This document shows positions 1 through 10,405 of a DNA stretch of 64,000 nucleotides, piece by piece (positions within the stretch are counted from its first letter, which is position 1; every line of letters begins with the position of its first letter). The notes under the pieces are model-generated. The model searched no databases, was not told where the DNA came from, and saw only the letters and a list, made by a program, of their open reading frames with translations. The position numbers and the translations under genes were made by a program. Source of the stretch: Tenodera sinensis (lineage: Eukaryota > Arthropoda > Insecta > Mantodea > Mantidae); contig CM060962.1 in the NCBI GenBank assembly GCA_030765045.1, forward strand, positions 265,582,647-265,646,646, written 5' to 3'.

Positions 1-203
1 ACCATTGGGGTAATTTGTCTCTAATGTGAGACTGCCTTTGTGGTATACCAGGAGAAACACGAACTGGTTTGAGAATTTAATGCCATTCTGGCAGTTCGTC
101 ACAATAGCTCAGTGGTTAGAGCGTCCGCCCGGTAAGCGGAAGGTCTGTGGTGCAAATCCCAGTTGTGGCATTGAATTTTTAAGTTCCAGTTCTACCTCTC
201 AAA
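1..203 (+). mobile_element. SINE-A copy 1 (tRNA-bearing short element, 5' end outside window)
   Basis: Non-coding short element. A tRNA-like module lies at about 98-170. It has a 7-bp acceptor stem (GTCACAA with TTGTGGC), a clean D arm (GCTC/GAGC), and an anticodon stem TCCGC/GCGGA with a 7-nt loop CCGGTAA. The T arm has a bulged stem and, in this copy, a box B changed to GGTGCAAATCC. The 97 bp upstream and the tail, which contains TTCCAGTTCTACCTCT, match the copy at 22.7-22.9 kb. Loop position 33 is C rather than U, so I treat this as a tRNA-derived element and not a working tRNA gene. Its tail abuts the LINE remnant that follows. Confidence 0.75.
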
Positions 204-204
204 A

Positions 205-1740
205 TTATGAATTATTTACACTAAAATACAAACCAGTTAATATTAACATAAATTATAATGGTAAACCACTCAAAGCAGTTGATGATACCAAATACTTAGG
301 CATCACTTTCGACATGAGGTTGTCGAGAGCTAAGTTGGAAAAAACATATCACAAACATCTCAGAAATGGTTGAAAAGAAACTGCAAATCCTGAAAAGGTT
401 AGCTGGTGCTAAATGGGGCTGCTCAAGCAGAGTCCTTAACACAACATACAAAATGTATATTAAACCAAACCTCTTGTACTGTTCTGAAGCTTTAATAACA
501 GCAGAAAATGCTAGCATCAATAAACTTGAACAAATACAAAATCAGGCTCTTCGCCTAATCACTGGAGCAGTTAAATCCACACCTATTGATGCCATGCTTG
601 CCTTAACACGGACCCCATCAATAACAACAAAAATAGAAGAACAAGCATTGCTCCAACACGAGAAAATGTTACGACTGCCAAACTCTAAATGAACAGAAGA
701 GAGCCTCCCCCTTCAATCCTTAAAACTCATAGTAGTTTCCTAGAAAAGGTAACACAGATTAAATCCAAATTGAACATTCCTAACACCAGAGAAAATCTAC
801 TTATAAGAGAAAATCCATTGGAATTATTGCAACCTACATTCAGTTTGGAATTAATAGAGGAAATAAGTATATCAGACACACCAAAAGAAATACAAAAACT
901 TCTAGCTCTGGAAACAATCAATACTAGGTATCCCACAGAAGAATGGCTGCACATACATACTGATGGATCCTCCACGGAAAACCTTACTGGAGCTGGAGTT
1001 ATGTATTCACATTTTTCCTTTTATCATTCTGTTGGCAGAGACACAACAAATTATGATGGAGAAATAGAGGCTATACACATTGCTCTCCGACAATTATTAA
1101 ATATTCCCTTAAATAAATTTAGCAAGGCAGTAATTCTTTCAGATTCTAAAGCTGCAATTCAGGGAATATGTTCAAACACTACAAAGAAGTCAACAAAAAT
1201 TAGAGAATGCTACAAAATGTTAACACAACTCCAAAAAGTTAATAAGACTGTTCATCTCCAATGGATTGCTGCACATTGTGGAGTCATGAGGAATGAAGCT
1301 GCAGACTCACTTGCAAAGAAAGGCACAACAATAAAACAAAAGTCTAAATTCAATTTCTCATATTCCTCAATAAAACGCTTGATCATTAAAATGTTTTCTC
1401 ATTCATACCTACAAGAAATAGAAACAAATGCCAAAGATAAAAAATGAATTACACTACTTTCCAACCCAGATATAATCCCCCAGAGACCAAGGGAAACAGT
1501 GGTTGCAGCCTTCCGACTACTGACAAATCACGACTGATTAGCAAGTCATCTCTACAGAATAGGTATCTCAGCTTCACCAATATGTGTCCTGTGTAACGGT
1601 CCAGCAGAAATGAACGAAGAACCACTTGAAGACCTGTGAAGCATTAAGATCAGAAGAAACTACAGTTCAAAAGTTTTGGAAAGCACGAATGCTAATGGCT
1701 TCATTGCCAGATGCAAGGCACTAGACAACAACAACAACAT
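205..1740 (+). pseudogene. RNase H-bearing non-LTR retrotransposon (LINE), C-terminal remnant, copy 1
   Basis: This is the 3' part of a LINE pol ORF. It has the end of the reverse transcriptase/thumb (TKYLGITFD, then KILKRLAG-type and TYKMYIKP segments, about 220-690). A ribonuclease H domain follows at about 940-1330, with D in HTDGSS, E in DGEIEAI, D in ILSDSKAA and the C-terminal HCG...NEAAD block. A CxxC...C knuckle lies near 1590-1640. The frame shifts at about 350 and again at about 685, and in-frame TGA codons at 1445 and about 1538 sit where the copy at 7.66-8.87 kb or the local pattern suggests a sense codon, so it is dead. It ends in a CAACAACAAC tail near 1725-1738. It resembles the I/LOA/R1-like LINE assemblage; the exact clade is not resolved. 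Confidence 0.88.
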
Positions 1741-1744
1741 TATC

Positions 1745-1988
1745 ATCACATAAACGCAACCTAACAACTATTGTGAAGATTGCCTATCAGCGTTATTTTT
1801 GGTATGAGGTAGGAAGCCAGGAATAGTCATGGTCTCCACACATCTATTTTAACTCTTGTTGTGTTATACTGTGAGAATGGCTGAAAAATCACAAACGACC
1901 TGTGACTTTTGGGTACCTGTGGTTTGGTGAGAGCCCACAAACCATAGATGAACTGCTATTTCTGAATGACTGCACCTACTGAGGCAGG
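1745..1988. repeat. Interspersed repeat X, copy 1
   Basis: About 244 bp nearly identical to 9869-10112. Both run from ATCACATAAA(C/T)GCAACC through GGTTTGGTGAGAGCCC to GACTGCACCTAC. Flanks differ on both sides, so it is an independent repeat unit and not simply the LINE tail. No function is recognised. A short open frame crosses the copy at 10.0 kb but is stopped here. Confidence 0.8.
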
Positions 1989-2023
1989 GTTTTCCGTGGT
2001 TTCCCCTTGTCGATATTAAGAAC

Positions 2024-2540
2024 ACACTTCTAACTGAATGGCAAGAAGAAAGTTCATACATCGAACAAGGGCAAAGGATGTACGATAACTATCCATACAT
2101 AAAGGAACGTTTGAAGTTACACCTTAAGCCTACAAGACTTGGAATTCAGGTTCTCACAGGACATGGACCATTTAACACCTACTTTAACAAAATAGGGCTT
2201 CGAGAAACTGAGAAGTGGAATTTGTGCAATGGACACACATCTTCGAATGTGATAAAAATCATGCTCTTTTGTAGAAGCAAGACAATATTTAGCTGGAAAA
2301 AGAATCTGAAACATCACAAGATCAGATAAGAATTTCCCAATATTGCAAGAAATGACGAAGAAGTTGCCCACAAAAGCAATGGAGGAGTGCACGAGAAATG
2401 GATATAGCCATGAGATTCCCAGAATAGAAGATAAAAGAGTTTCACTTGTAGAAACATTAAGGAGGTCTCCAAGACCGCAAATCAACACTAGAGATGTACA
2501 ATATCAGAGAGTGAGAGGATGGCCAACCACCCCATAGAAT
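2024..2540 (+). pseudogene. LINE pol C-terminal fragment (R1/jockey-like)
   Basis: Reading from 2024, an open frame contains LLTEWQEE, then YIKERL, then LTGHGPFNTYF, the pattern typical of the region after RNase H in R1- and jockey-like LINEs, where a cysteine-rich segment normally follows. The frame ends at 2329. Similar-looking sequence (FPNIARNDEE) continues about 10 bp later in another frame, so a frameshift is likely. It lies directly beyond repeat X and is a different family from the LINE just upstream. Non-functional. Confidence 0.65.
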
Positions 2541-4361
2541 CAACAAAAGACGTCAATTCCAGATTTCAACTGGAAGACTGGAGTTGGCTAGGAGGGGGAA
2601 AGAAGAGCATAAATAAGCAAGACCAATGTTATTTTCTTTTCTTTGTTATGTTTGCTGGTAGTAGTTATCTGATCTGCAAATGCAGACTATATGTAAGTAT
2701 ATATAAATTGATAATAAATTTAATAGAAATAAAATCGCTGGAGATGTGTAGATTCTAGATCTATTCCAGAGCAATAGATATGCAGATTTTATTTGTATTT
2801 TGTTTCCCCATATCACGAGAACGCTGAGGTTACCGCCTGAGTCGTCCAACTCGGTCTACTTAGGTACACAGCTCTATTATTAGAAGTATTTACTTCAATT
2901 AGAACATTTTATCTGAATATACATTGCACATCAATTCACAATAACTGGTAAATTTTGCTCTTAAGCGCGTGTTTGTTAATTCAGCCGGTAGATTTTGTTT
3001 TTCCAACATAACTGCTTATGTAAACGTGACATCTTCGAAAAGAAGCTAAAGAAATATCCTCATCCCCTGTATGAACAAATAAAGCAAATGAGATTACCGG
3101 ACCCTAGGTTAGAATTTTACCACGAATGTGAATAGAAAGAAAATTTAACTATGCAAGATCCTCGCTTATACGGCAAGGTAGAGAAAAATAATCTAATGTG
3201 CATACATAAAGAGAAATTTAGGTCAGGAGTTCATATTTAAAATTCAAGGCGCAGAGACAAGAGAGGTGGGGTTTGCGTACATTTTCCCACTACTTTGTCC
3301 AATCACAAGAAACTGCGGTGCCGCGGACCCTAATTTCATTACGGTACGGGGGTTTTCAAATTACGCAATATGCATTTCTACTTTACTTTACCTCTTCCAT
3401 TTTCTTTCAGGCTGGTAAATCCTCCAAGTCTTTGTTAAGCTTATTTTCCTACCTGAAGACCAATACTTCCTGCAGTAACCGGAACAGGTGGGCCGTAGGA
3501 ACTCCGAGAAACCACTTTTTTATATCTCTACCTAGGCAGGGAAGGTATTTCACTCCACCAAAAAATTGGATACCAAGAAGTCACTGTAAATACACGTTTT
3601 GAGCCCCTTGAATCCTTTCTCTAACACATGTGACAAAATGACAATTCAACAACTCCCACTCCTGACACCAATGTGACCCAATGACAACAGTTCAAGCCCA
3701 GTTATGGTTTTTTCTGGCCTTATTTTTTACCCAAAACTGAATAAATAACAACAAAGTTCTCTTTTACTGATGTTAACACAGTGTTCAGTCCTTCGTGATA
3801 TTACAACTCGTAGCTGTTGTCTTCTCATAACCTTAAGACACAATTTACTGTTTTTCAGTTGTGTTTCTGTCCCATAAAAACTACTCTGATGATACGATCA
3901 CTCAACACTGATTAACTGCTTCACGATCTCCCTCCACGACTACTGTACGCGCGCGGGCACTTACACATATGCACGCACACGCATACCCCTCTTGTCCCAG
4001 ACTCACTGACAAACTAAAATCGAGTGATTGACTAATAATCTTCCTGCCCTCATGCGCTTCATAAGGTATTAGACGACGATGACATAGCCAGATCTTTCTC
4101 GAAAACGCTCCTGTTTATCAACTTGCCGGCAGCCAGAAAACTCACGAACCATCTAGAAGACCCCTTTGTAATGCCGAACTGATATTACATGTTTGCTCGC
4201 ATGAGTGTTGTGGGTAGCTTCAGCTTGAGCGCCTTTGTTGCACAGACCGCCAATGGTATGAGGCAGCCCGACCCTGACCGTTCTTTGTTGTGCGCCGCGG
4301 CTGGCGTCACAAGATATTAAGCAGTGGGAATATTCTATTCTACTCAAAAGCTCCATACAAG
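2541..4361. other. Unassigned stretch
   Basis: No coding region, RNA gene or element boundary is recognised here. Short open frames, such as the 109-codon one at 3273-3602, show no motif I know. Purine/pyrimidine-alternating and CA-rich sequence at 3945-3990 resembles the microsatellite core of the TG-bearing repeat and may be a decayed copy. Confidence 0.4.
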
Positions 4362-4419
4362 ATTGCACTAGAAATACACTTTTTGAGACTCCCTGAATAA
4401 AACAGCATTTTTAGAAAGA

Positions 4420-4505
<86 letters not shown>

Positions 4506-4960
4506 TACGCGCACACGCGCGGCTCTAAACAGCACTACGCAAAAATTAGTGGTCGGTTGCATACCAAGTTTGGTATTTAAGTTCACCATCTTCCGAGGAT
4601 GTAACACGATGTTCAAGAAAATCGCCCCAACCCAGGCTCACCTTTAAAAGGATCATTTTTCGAAGGTTTGGATTTTCTAAAAAATGGTTCCAGCAGTTTT
4701 TCATTGAAATAATATATGTTTAACGTATTTTTATGGAAAATTAACAGTAAATTTTGAATTTTCTGGGAATGTCCTCACAAGACCTCTCCACTCAGAGTGA
4801 CTTTGCATAACTGGTAAACCGTAAGAGATAGACAACACCTTACTACACAAAAACGTAGATCTAGTTAAAGCAGCCAGTTTATGTCAATGCTTTTTTGTGG
4901 AGATAACCGTTCTAGAGACATTCCTTGTTATTGGTTTGAATTTTCCAGTACATAGCTTTC
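4362..4960 (+). repeat. TG-bearing interspersed repeat (TGR), copy 1
   Basis: Member of a repeat family seen many times in the window. Ordered landmarks are a CCTGAATAAAA / ..GCATTTTTAGAAA box, a dinucleotide microsatellite, a GGTCGGTT box, a TTTTGAATTTTCTGG box, GTAAGAGATAGA, GTAGATCTAGTT and CATTCCTTGTTATT. In this copy the microsatellite is (CT)n at 4420-4444 followed by (GT)n at 4445-4502. No coding capacity. Confidence 0.75.
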
Positions 4961-5139
4961 TAAAATATGAAGTCGTTATTCGTTTTTTATGTCCTGGCCA
5001 TTTACGGGAACCAACCTGTGCAAACTGTGGAAAATCCATGGTCATAGTCATACAGACTATTGTGGTCTAAATTCTAAATTTTCACACACTGTAAGCTAGG
5101 TGAAAAATAAAACATTTCATGTGGGTTTGTTGGCTGTTC

Positions 5140-5605
5140 ATAATAATCAAGAGTGATCGTTTGATAACATAGCAAGATGGATTCGATCATTTGAAGGACG
5201 AGACGCTTTGAAAGACAACACAAACTTCGTGCGGTCTCGGTAAGCTGAGAACAAAATATCAGTCAGGAACTTGACGTAGAACAATCGATATGTTACGGTT
5301 GAAATGCTAAGTATAGAAGTTGGTGTTCGTGTTCGCAACATCGATTGTATACACCATGAACATTTAAAGCTGAAAAGTGGGTTGCACATTCACAACACAA
5401 AAATTTCAAGGCTGTTGATTTTGCATCACAATGTGTCTCCTTAAAGAAACTCTGTAAATTTGAGGAAACTGGACGTCTCTATGGTCCAGTTGCTTGACCA
5501 TCCACTCTACAGCCCTGACCTGTACCGTGTGACTTCTGATTGTTTCCTTGAGTGAAATCCAGCATTGCTAGAAAACCTTTATATTGAGCCCAAAACTTTA
5601 CTCAG
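5140..5605 (+). pseudogene. mariner-like transposase relic
   Basis: Broken translation fragments match the order of mariner (SETMAR-type) transposase. WIRSFEGR corresponds to the first helix-turn-helix end. YVTVEML..., then an IIHEHL-like block (IHHEHLKL), corresponds to the second helix-turn-helix. LHHNVSP and LLDHPLYSPDL correspond to the catalytic-core 'HDNAPAH' and 'HPPYSPDLAP' regions. Several stops and frameshifts interrupt it and the D-D-D catalytic set is not intact. No TIRs were found. Confidence 0.6.
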
Positions 5606-5624
5606 GCTATAAATTCAGCCCTGT

Positions 5625-6745
5625 TCACAATACCTTTTTTACTTTCTCTACTACGTATAGTAAGTAGAGTAAGCACTGTATTTGACCCAAAAATCTCATG
5701 TCGAGATTTCATCGGAAATATATGTTTTGAGGCCTCCTGAATCCAAAAAGAAAAGCATTTTTTAAAAACATGTGTGTGTGTATCTGTCGGTGAACATCAC
5801 AACTCAAAAACGAAAGGTCGGTTAAAAAGCAAAGTTCCTATTTAAGTGTAACATGTTTCAAGGATGCGACACGAAGAGAAAATTCCTCCACTCTAAAGCA
5901 CACTTTAAATGATTTTTTTTTTTTTTTTCAAAGTTTAAATTTTGTCAAAAATGGCTCTAACGATTTTTATTTAAATGACAAATATTTAAAACATTTTATG
6001 GCAAATTAAATGTATATTTTGAATTTTCTGGCTGTACCCTAATAGTCCTGTTTGCCCTTATGACTTTTACATAACTGGCAGCGCGTAAGAGATAGATCAA
6101 ATCTTACGACACAAAAATGTAGATCTCGTTAAAACACAATTTATGTCCAAATACATTTTCTTGTTGAGTGAACAATTTCGGGGATATTCCTTGTTATTTG
6201 TGTGAGTTCTGCATTACTTCTCTTTTTTAAATGGAAGATCTTTATTTACTTTTTTTTCTCTTGGCTGTATTTCAAAGCCTTCATTTAGCGACAGCTTTAA
6301 AAGACTTGACTAGCTCAAAGCTTACTGTATTCTAATATTCCCCTTACACCTCCAAGAAAATTAGCAATAAGACAGTTTCTACAAGTCTTTATATCGAATA
6401 ACATGAAGCAGATAGAGGAATAAGGGTTTGTAGTAATGGGAGTAGAGAGTTGTTGTTGTAGTGTTTAACGCCCGCTTTTACTACTACGGCACCGCAGGCG
6501 GTGACACTGATGATACATGAAGATGGAGCACCGGTGGAATGAGATGGCGGGGGAAACCGGAGTACCCGGAGAAAACCCGCCCTGACGCCGCTTCGTCCAC
6601 CACGAATACCACATGCGGGTCCCTGGGATCGAACCCGGGCCGCCTAGGTGGTAGGCGAGCGCGCTAACCGCTCGGCCACGGCGCCGCCGGAGTAGAGAAA
6701 GTTATGTGAGTACAACGTATCACATATTTTAGGAAAATGAGATAG
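5625..6745 (+). repeat. TGR repeat copy 2, interrupted by SINE-B
   Basis: Near full-length TGR copy. It starts at the TTCTCTACTACGTATAGTAAG box and runs past the TGTGTGTG core (about 5770), the TTTTGAATTTTCTGG box (about 6014) and GTAGATCTCGTT to ATAGAGGAATAAGGG...GGAGTAGAGA. It resumes after the SINE with AAGTTATGTGAGTACAACGTATC. The SINE at 6449-6688 splits it with a 10-bp TSD. Confidence 0.8.
6449..6688 (-). mobile_element. SINE-B, full-length copy (240 bp)
   Basis: tRNA-derived SINE on the minus strand. The head at the right end reads as a tRNA 5' half (GTGGCCGAGCGGTTAGC, box A-like) and box B (GGGTTCGATCC). The body carries the GGGTTTTCTCCGGG and GGTTTCCCCCGCC boxes, and the 3' end is GTTAAACACTACAACAACAAC. 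A perfect 10-bp TSD (GGAGTAGAGA) flanks it at 6439-6448 and 6689-6698. The insertion lies inside TGR copy 2. Confidence 0.9.
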
Positions 6746-7174
6746 CTTCGTGTTCTCTTTTTACTTGTATTGCAATATACTCGAAAACCTTATACGGATA
6801 TTTCACTACAAACTTTGAAGTCCTCTAAATTCAACAAGGAGCAAATTCAATGCGTGAATATGTATCTATGTAAACAGCATAACCTGTTAGCGCAAAACTT
6901 AGTTAAAATTCAGTCTTGGTAATTGAACAAGCTATTAAACACACGTTATCACTTAGACGCCTAGTGCAGTGCATACATTACACATATGCAACTGTTGCAC
7001 GCGTTCAAAGCAAAACATAATTGATCCTTCGATCATACTCCGAAGAGCACTAGCCAGGTCCTTATACACGGTCACAATACAAAGCGAACGCTCTCGAAAA
7101 GGAGCGTACTCAAAATGGCAAAAACGAATCATTTAGAGCGAGGAAGCTGCACGCAATGCCTATTGTTTTGCACG

Positions 7175-7312
7175 AGCTATTGTTCTGACGGAGACGGCAC
7201 ATAATCGGTGACCATGGGTCAAGAAGGTTGGCCATAGGATTCGAACCACGACCTCCCGAATGTGAGACTCATACGTTACCGCTGAGCCAGCTCTTTCGGT
7301 TAACTCACCATA
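7175..7312 (-). mobile_element. tRNA-derived SINE-like fragment (family E)
   Basis: The minus strand from about 7312 shows GAGCTGGCTCAGCGGTAACG (A box-like) and GTGGTTCGAATCC (B box) at the spacing expected for a tRNA head. Unrelated body sequence follows, including CCATGGTCACCGATTATGTG. The head's CTCACATTCGGGAGGTCG segment resembles the heads at 38.2 kb and 56.9 kb. No clear TSD was found. Confidence 0.55.
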
Positions 7313-7655
7313 CTCCAGGTTTTGAATGAAAACGGAACGAAGCGTAGCATCAGGGTACATGCCTACAAAATTCAATTCCAAAACATACTGACTGCTTTAT
7401 CTTCTTTCATTTTGATCTATAGGGATGAGTAGGATTCCCGAGCCTAATCCCTCCTAATTACAATCTGCGTATGACAAAGAAGGCCATTCATGCTTTAGTG
7501 GAGATCTGGACCTCACTGCTATTAACTCTTTTTTGCTGTGTTTTAAAACGACCCAAGGGATACAATGTGAAATTAAAATCATGTGGTAATGTGCAGGTAA
7601 CTTTACTTGAAAATACAATATTTCTGCTCCTTAATGTAACTATGTAGTAGAGGAA

Positions 7656-8870
7656 GTTGTTGTTTAATGTCTTGCATCTGGCAACGAAGATACTAGCATT
7701 CCTCCTCTCCAATACTTCTGCAGCATAGTGCACATAGGGATTCACAAGTCTTCAAGTGATCTTCATTTGTCTCTGCTTGGTCGCTGCACAGGATTGGTGT
7801 AGCTGAGATGCCTATTCTATAGAGATGACTTGCTAGGCAGTCATGATTGTCAGTTGTCTGAAGGCTGCACCTTCGGTCTTCCCAGGTCTCAGGGGGATTA
7901 TGTCTGGGTTTGAAAGTAATGCAATCCACTTTTTAACTCTGGCAGTTGTTTTCTATTTCCTATAGGTAGATACGAATGTGAAAATCTTGCGATGATGTTT
8001 TATTGAAGAGTAATTAAACTTAGTATTTTGTTTTATTGCTGTGCATTTCTATGCAAGCATGTCTGCAGTTTTATTACCCATAACCCCACTGTGTGATGGA
8101 GTCAATTGAGGATGAAAGATTTTGTTTATGTTTGAAGCTCTATTATCATTTTATAACATTATCTAATTTTTGTTGACTTATTTGTGGTATTTGAACATAT
8201 TCCTGAATTACAGCTTTAGCATCAGAAATAATTACTGCCTCCCTAAATTTGTGTAATGAGAGGTCTAATAATAATTCTTGAAGAGCTATATGTATACCCT
8301 CTATTTCCGCACTATAATTTTCTGTGTCTGTGCCAACAGAGTGATAAAGGAAAAATGTGTACATGTTTCTCATTCTTCTCTACTAGGATATTTAAAATTA
8401 ATTGTTTAAAGTGTTAGGATTTTTAATATATATTTTGGTTTAAGAGGCGGAATCAGGACAGAAAAATTGAATGCCATAGCCGGGATTTGAACCACGGATC
8501 TTCCACTTATAGAAAAAGATATATTTTGGTGTTTCTGATTTATTTGTTTCTTCTGTTAACTTCAAACTGGAGGGAAGTTGTAATAGATCTATTGAGCTTT
8601 CTCTTATTAATATTTTTTTTTCTTATGTTAGGAATGTTCAGATTAGATGTTATTTGTACTACTTTATCTAGAAAAGTATTTTGAATTTTAAGGGTTGTAG
8701 CAGTAAGGTTGTTTTCTCTCCATTTGAGTCTGGTAGTCGTAACACTTTCTCAGGTTGAAGCAACGCTTGTTCTATTTTTGTTGTTATAGTTGATGTCCGT
8801 GTTAGAGCGAGCATGGCATCAACAGGTGTGGACTTAACTGCTCCGGTGACAAGGAGGAGAGCTTTCAGTA
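7656..8870 (-). pseudogene. RNase H LINE remnant, copy 2 (antisense to copy 1)
   Basis: Same LINE family as 205-1740, reversed. Reading leftward are the RT thumb end (MLALTRT-type, near 8850-8780), a linker, the RNase H domain (about 8373-8146; YHSVGTDT, AEIEGIHIAL, IISDAKA) and the C-terminal region (about 7929-7693; DCLASHLYRIGISA, HLKTCESL). The 3' terminus is GCAAGACATTAAACAACAAC near 7656-7676. Stops and gaps make it dead. A short tRNA-like/SINE-A-related piece interrupts it at 8462-8512. Confidence 0.82.
8462..8512 (-). mobile_element. SINE-A-like 3' fragment inside LINE copy 2
   Basis: Reverse-strand sequence AAGTGGAAGATCCGTGGTTCAAATCCCGGCTATGGCATTCAA (given here as landmarks GTGGTTCAAATCC and TATGGCATTCAA) parallels the 3' half of the SINE-A tRNA module. 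It breaks the LINE reading frame. Confidence 0.5.
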
Positions 8871-9868
8871 CAGAAATGAAAACATCTTATGTGTTGTACT
8901 TACATGAATTTCTCCGCTCACTAATGTAAAAATTATTATTTTTACAAACCATTACTCTTCTACACACTTTATGCCAATCGAGATGCACATTTGTAGTAAT
9001 AGTTTTACTAGTTATGTTAGTTGAAATACCGGGAGTTATCGGGGTATTTCCGATGAAACCTCCACATCGAATTTTTTGGTGGAATACAATATCGCCCCTA
9101 TTTAGTATACGTAGTAGAGAAAGTAATAATAAAACCTATTTTTCAGTAAAACCAAGGTATAACATCTGATACTAACATCCGCATTACTTTCTATGTCAAA
9201 GACATATTAGCATTACGTAGCACCATAGCCCCAAATAATCCCGAATAATTCGTACTACCTTGAAAAATACATAAATAGATCATAAATTTCCATTCACTAC
9301 CAGTTCAATCCAAGTACAAAAGGTTCTGTTAAACCTATTGTGATGCTGCGGTCCTGACCAAAGATAATCGGGAGGTCAGCGCCGAGTGGTTGGAGAGAAA
9401 AATAGTGATAAATAGACGCGGTAGTGCTCTCGCCCAACACTAGGAGTGCTATCGATAGTTAACCGGAATCATCTGGAGGTTTCCCTTCTCCCTTTAAGAA
9501 CATTCTAGAATGTTGCGTGGAAATTTCCAGCAGCTGTCAAGACAGTGAATGAGTGAGCAGATAAGCACTTGTTTTACGGATAAAATAACAAGTCATTTTT
9601 AGAGTCAACATTTTCTGTTTGGAGAACACTTTAGTTTTGAAATAGGTACACCTATCAACTGACGAAACACAATTTTCTTCAGCTGTTTGTGGGTTATAAA
9701 TATTTATATTGTTGCTGTAAGTGTAAGATTAATACTATTGCTGTTGTTTTAGGTGCATAATGTTTGGTCTTTTGTGCATTTTAAGGCGTGAACCTTATTA
9801 AAATGCCGCGAAAATGTGTAAATTCATTGAATAAATGTTGTTACATTTTTAGTAAAGTAACATTTTCA
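8871..9868. other. Mostly unassigned; short TGR fragment at 9030-9135
   Basis: A 100-bp stretch at 9030-9135 on the minus strand matches the TGR 5' boxes (TTCTCTACTACGTATACTAA, TATTGTATTCCACC, TTTCATCGGAAATA). The rest has no recognised coding or repeat signal. Confidence 0.55.
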
Positions 9869-10405
9869 TCACATAAATGCAACCTAACAACTATTTTGAA
9901 GATTGCCTATCAGCATTATTTTTGCTATGAGGAGGGAGGCCAGGAATAGTCATGGTCTCCACACATCTGTTTTAACTCTTGTTCTGTTATACTGTGAGAA
10001 TGGCTGAAAAATAACAAACGACTAATGACTTTTGGGTACCTGTGGTTTGGTGAGAGCCCACAAACCATAGATGAACTGCTATTTCTGATTGACTGCACCT
10101 ACAAAGGCAGGGTTATCAAAGAAAAAAGAAAACCTTCAACACTCGAATCCTCCATCTATTATTTGACCTATTCTACATTCAGATACCTTACCACTTCCTG
10201 TGGAATAGAAGCTATTCATAGATTCCTCCAGCTAAGCTTGGAAGGTGCATTACTTCACAATGCCAACCGCCTTCCTTCTATTCCTATTGGTCATGCAGTT
10301 TACCTGAATGGGACTTATGCAAACATGAAAGTCCTCCTCAACTCAATCGATTGTGCTGAGCACAAACGAAAAATGGAACAGAGATTGAAAGAATTGAAAT
10401 GTTAA
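9869..10405 (+). other. Repeat X copy 2 running into an unrecognised 126-codon ORF
   Basis: Positions 9869-10112 repeat 1745-1988. The ORF at 10025-10405 starts inside the repeat and continues into unique sequence that reads like genuine protein (about residues 35-126; segments SCGIEAIHRFLQ and GHAVYLNGTYANMKVLL, ending in a charged helix KRKMEQRLKELK). I do not recognise the family. Because the start lies in a repeat that is stopped elsewhere, it may be a fragment of a mobile element or a retrocopied exon and not a gene. Confidence 0.4.

Noticed and set aside
98..170. Functional tRNA gene (Thr-like anticodon)
   Set aside because: C33 in place of U33, a bulged T stem, a changed box B in this copy and dispersal with conserved flanks indicate a tRNA-derived repeat.
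4368..4647. Cys-Val and Thr-His repeat proteins over TG/CA tracts
   Set aside because: Microsatellite translations; the same occurs at 14.0, 25.4 and 26.6 kb.
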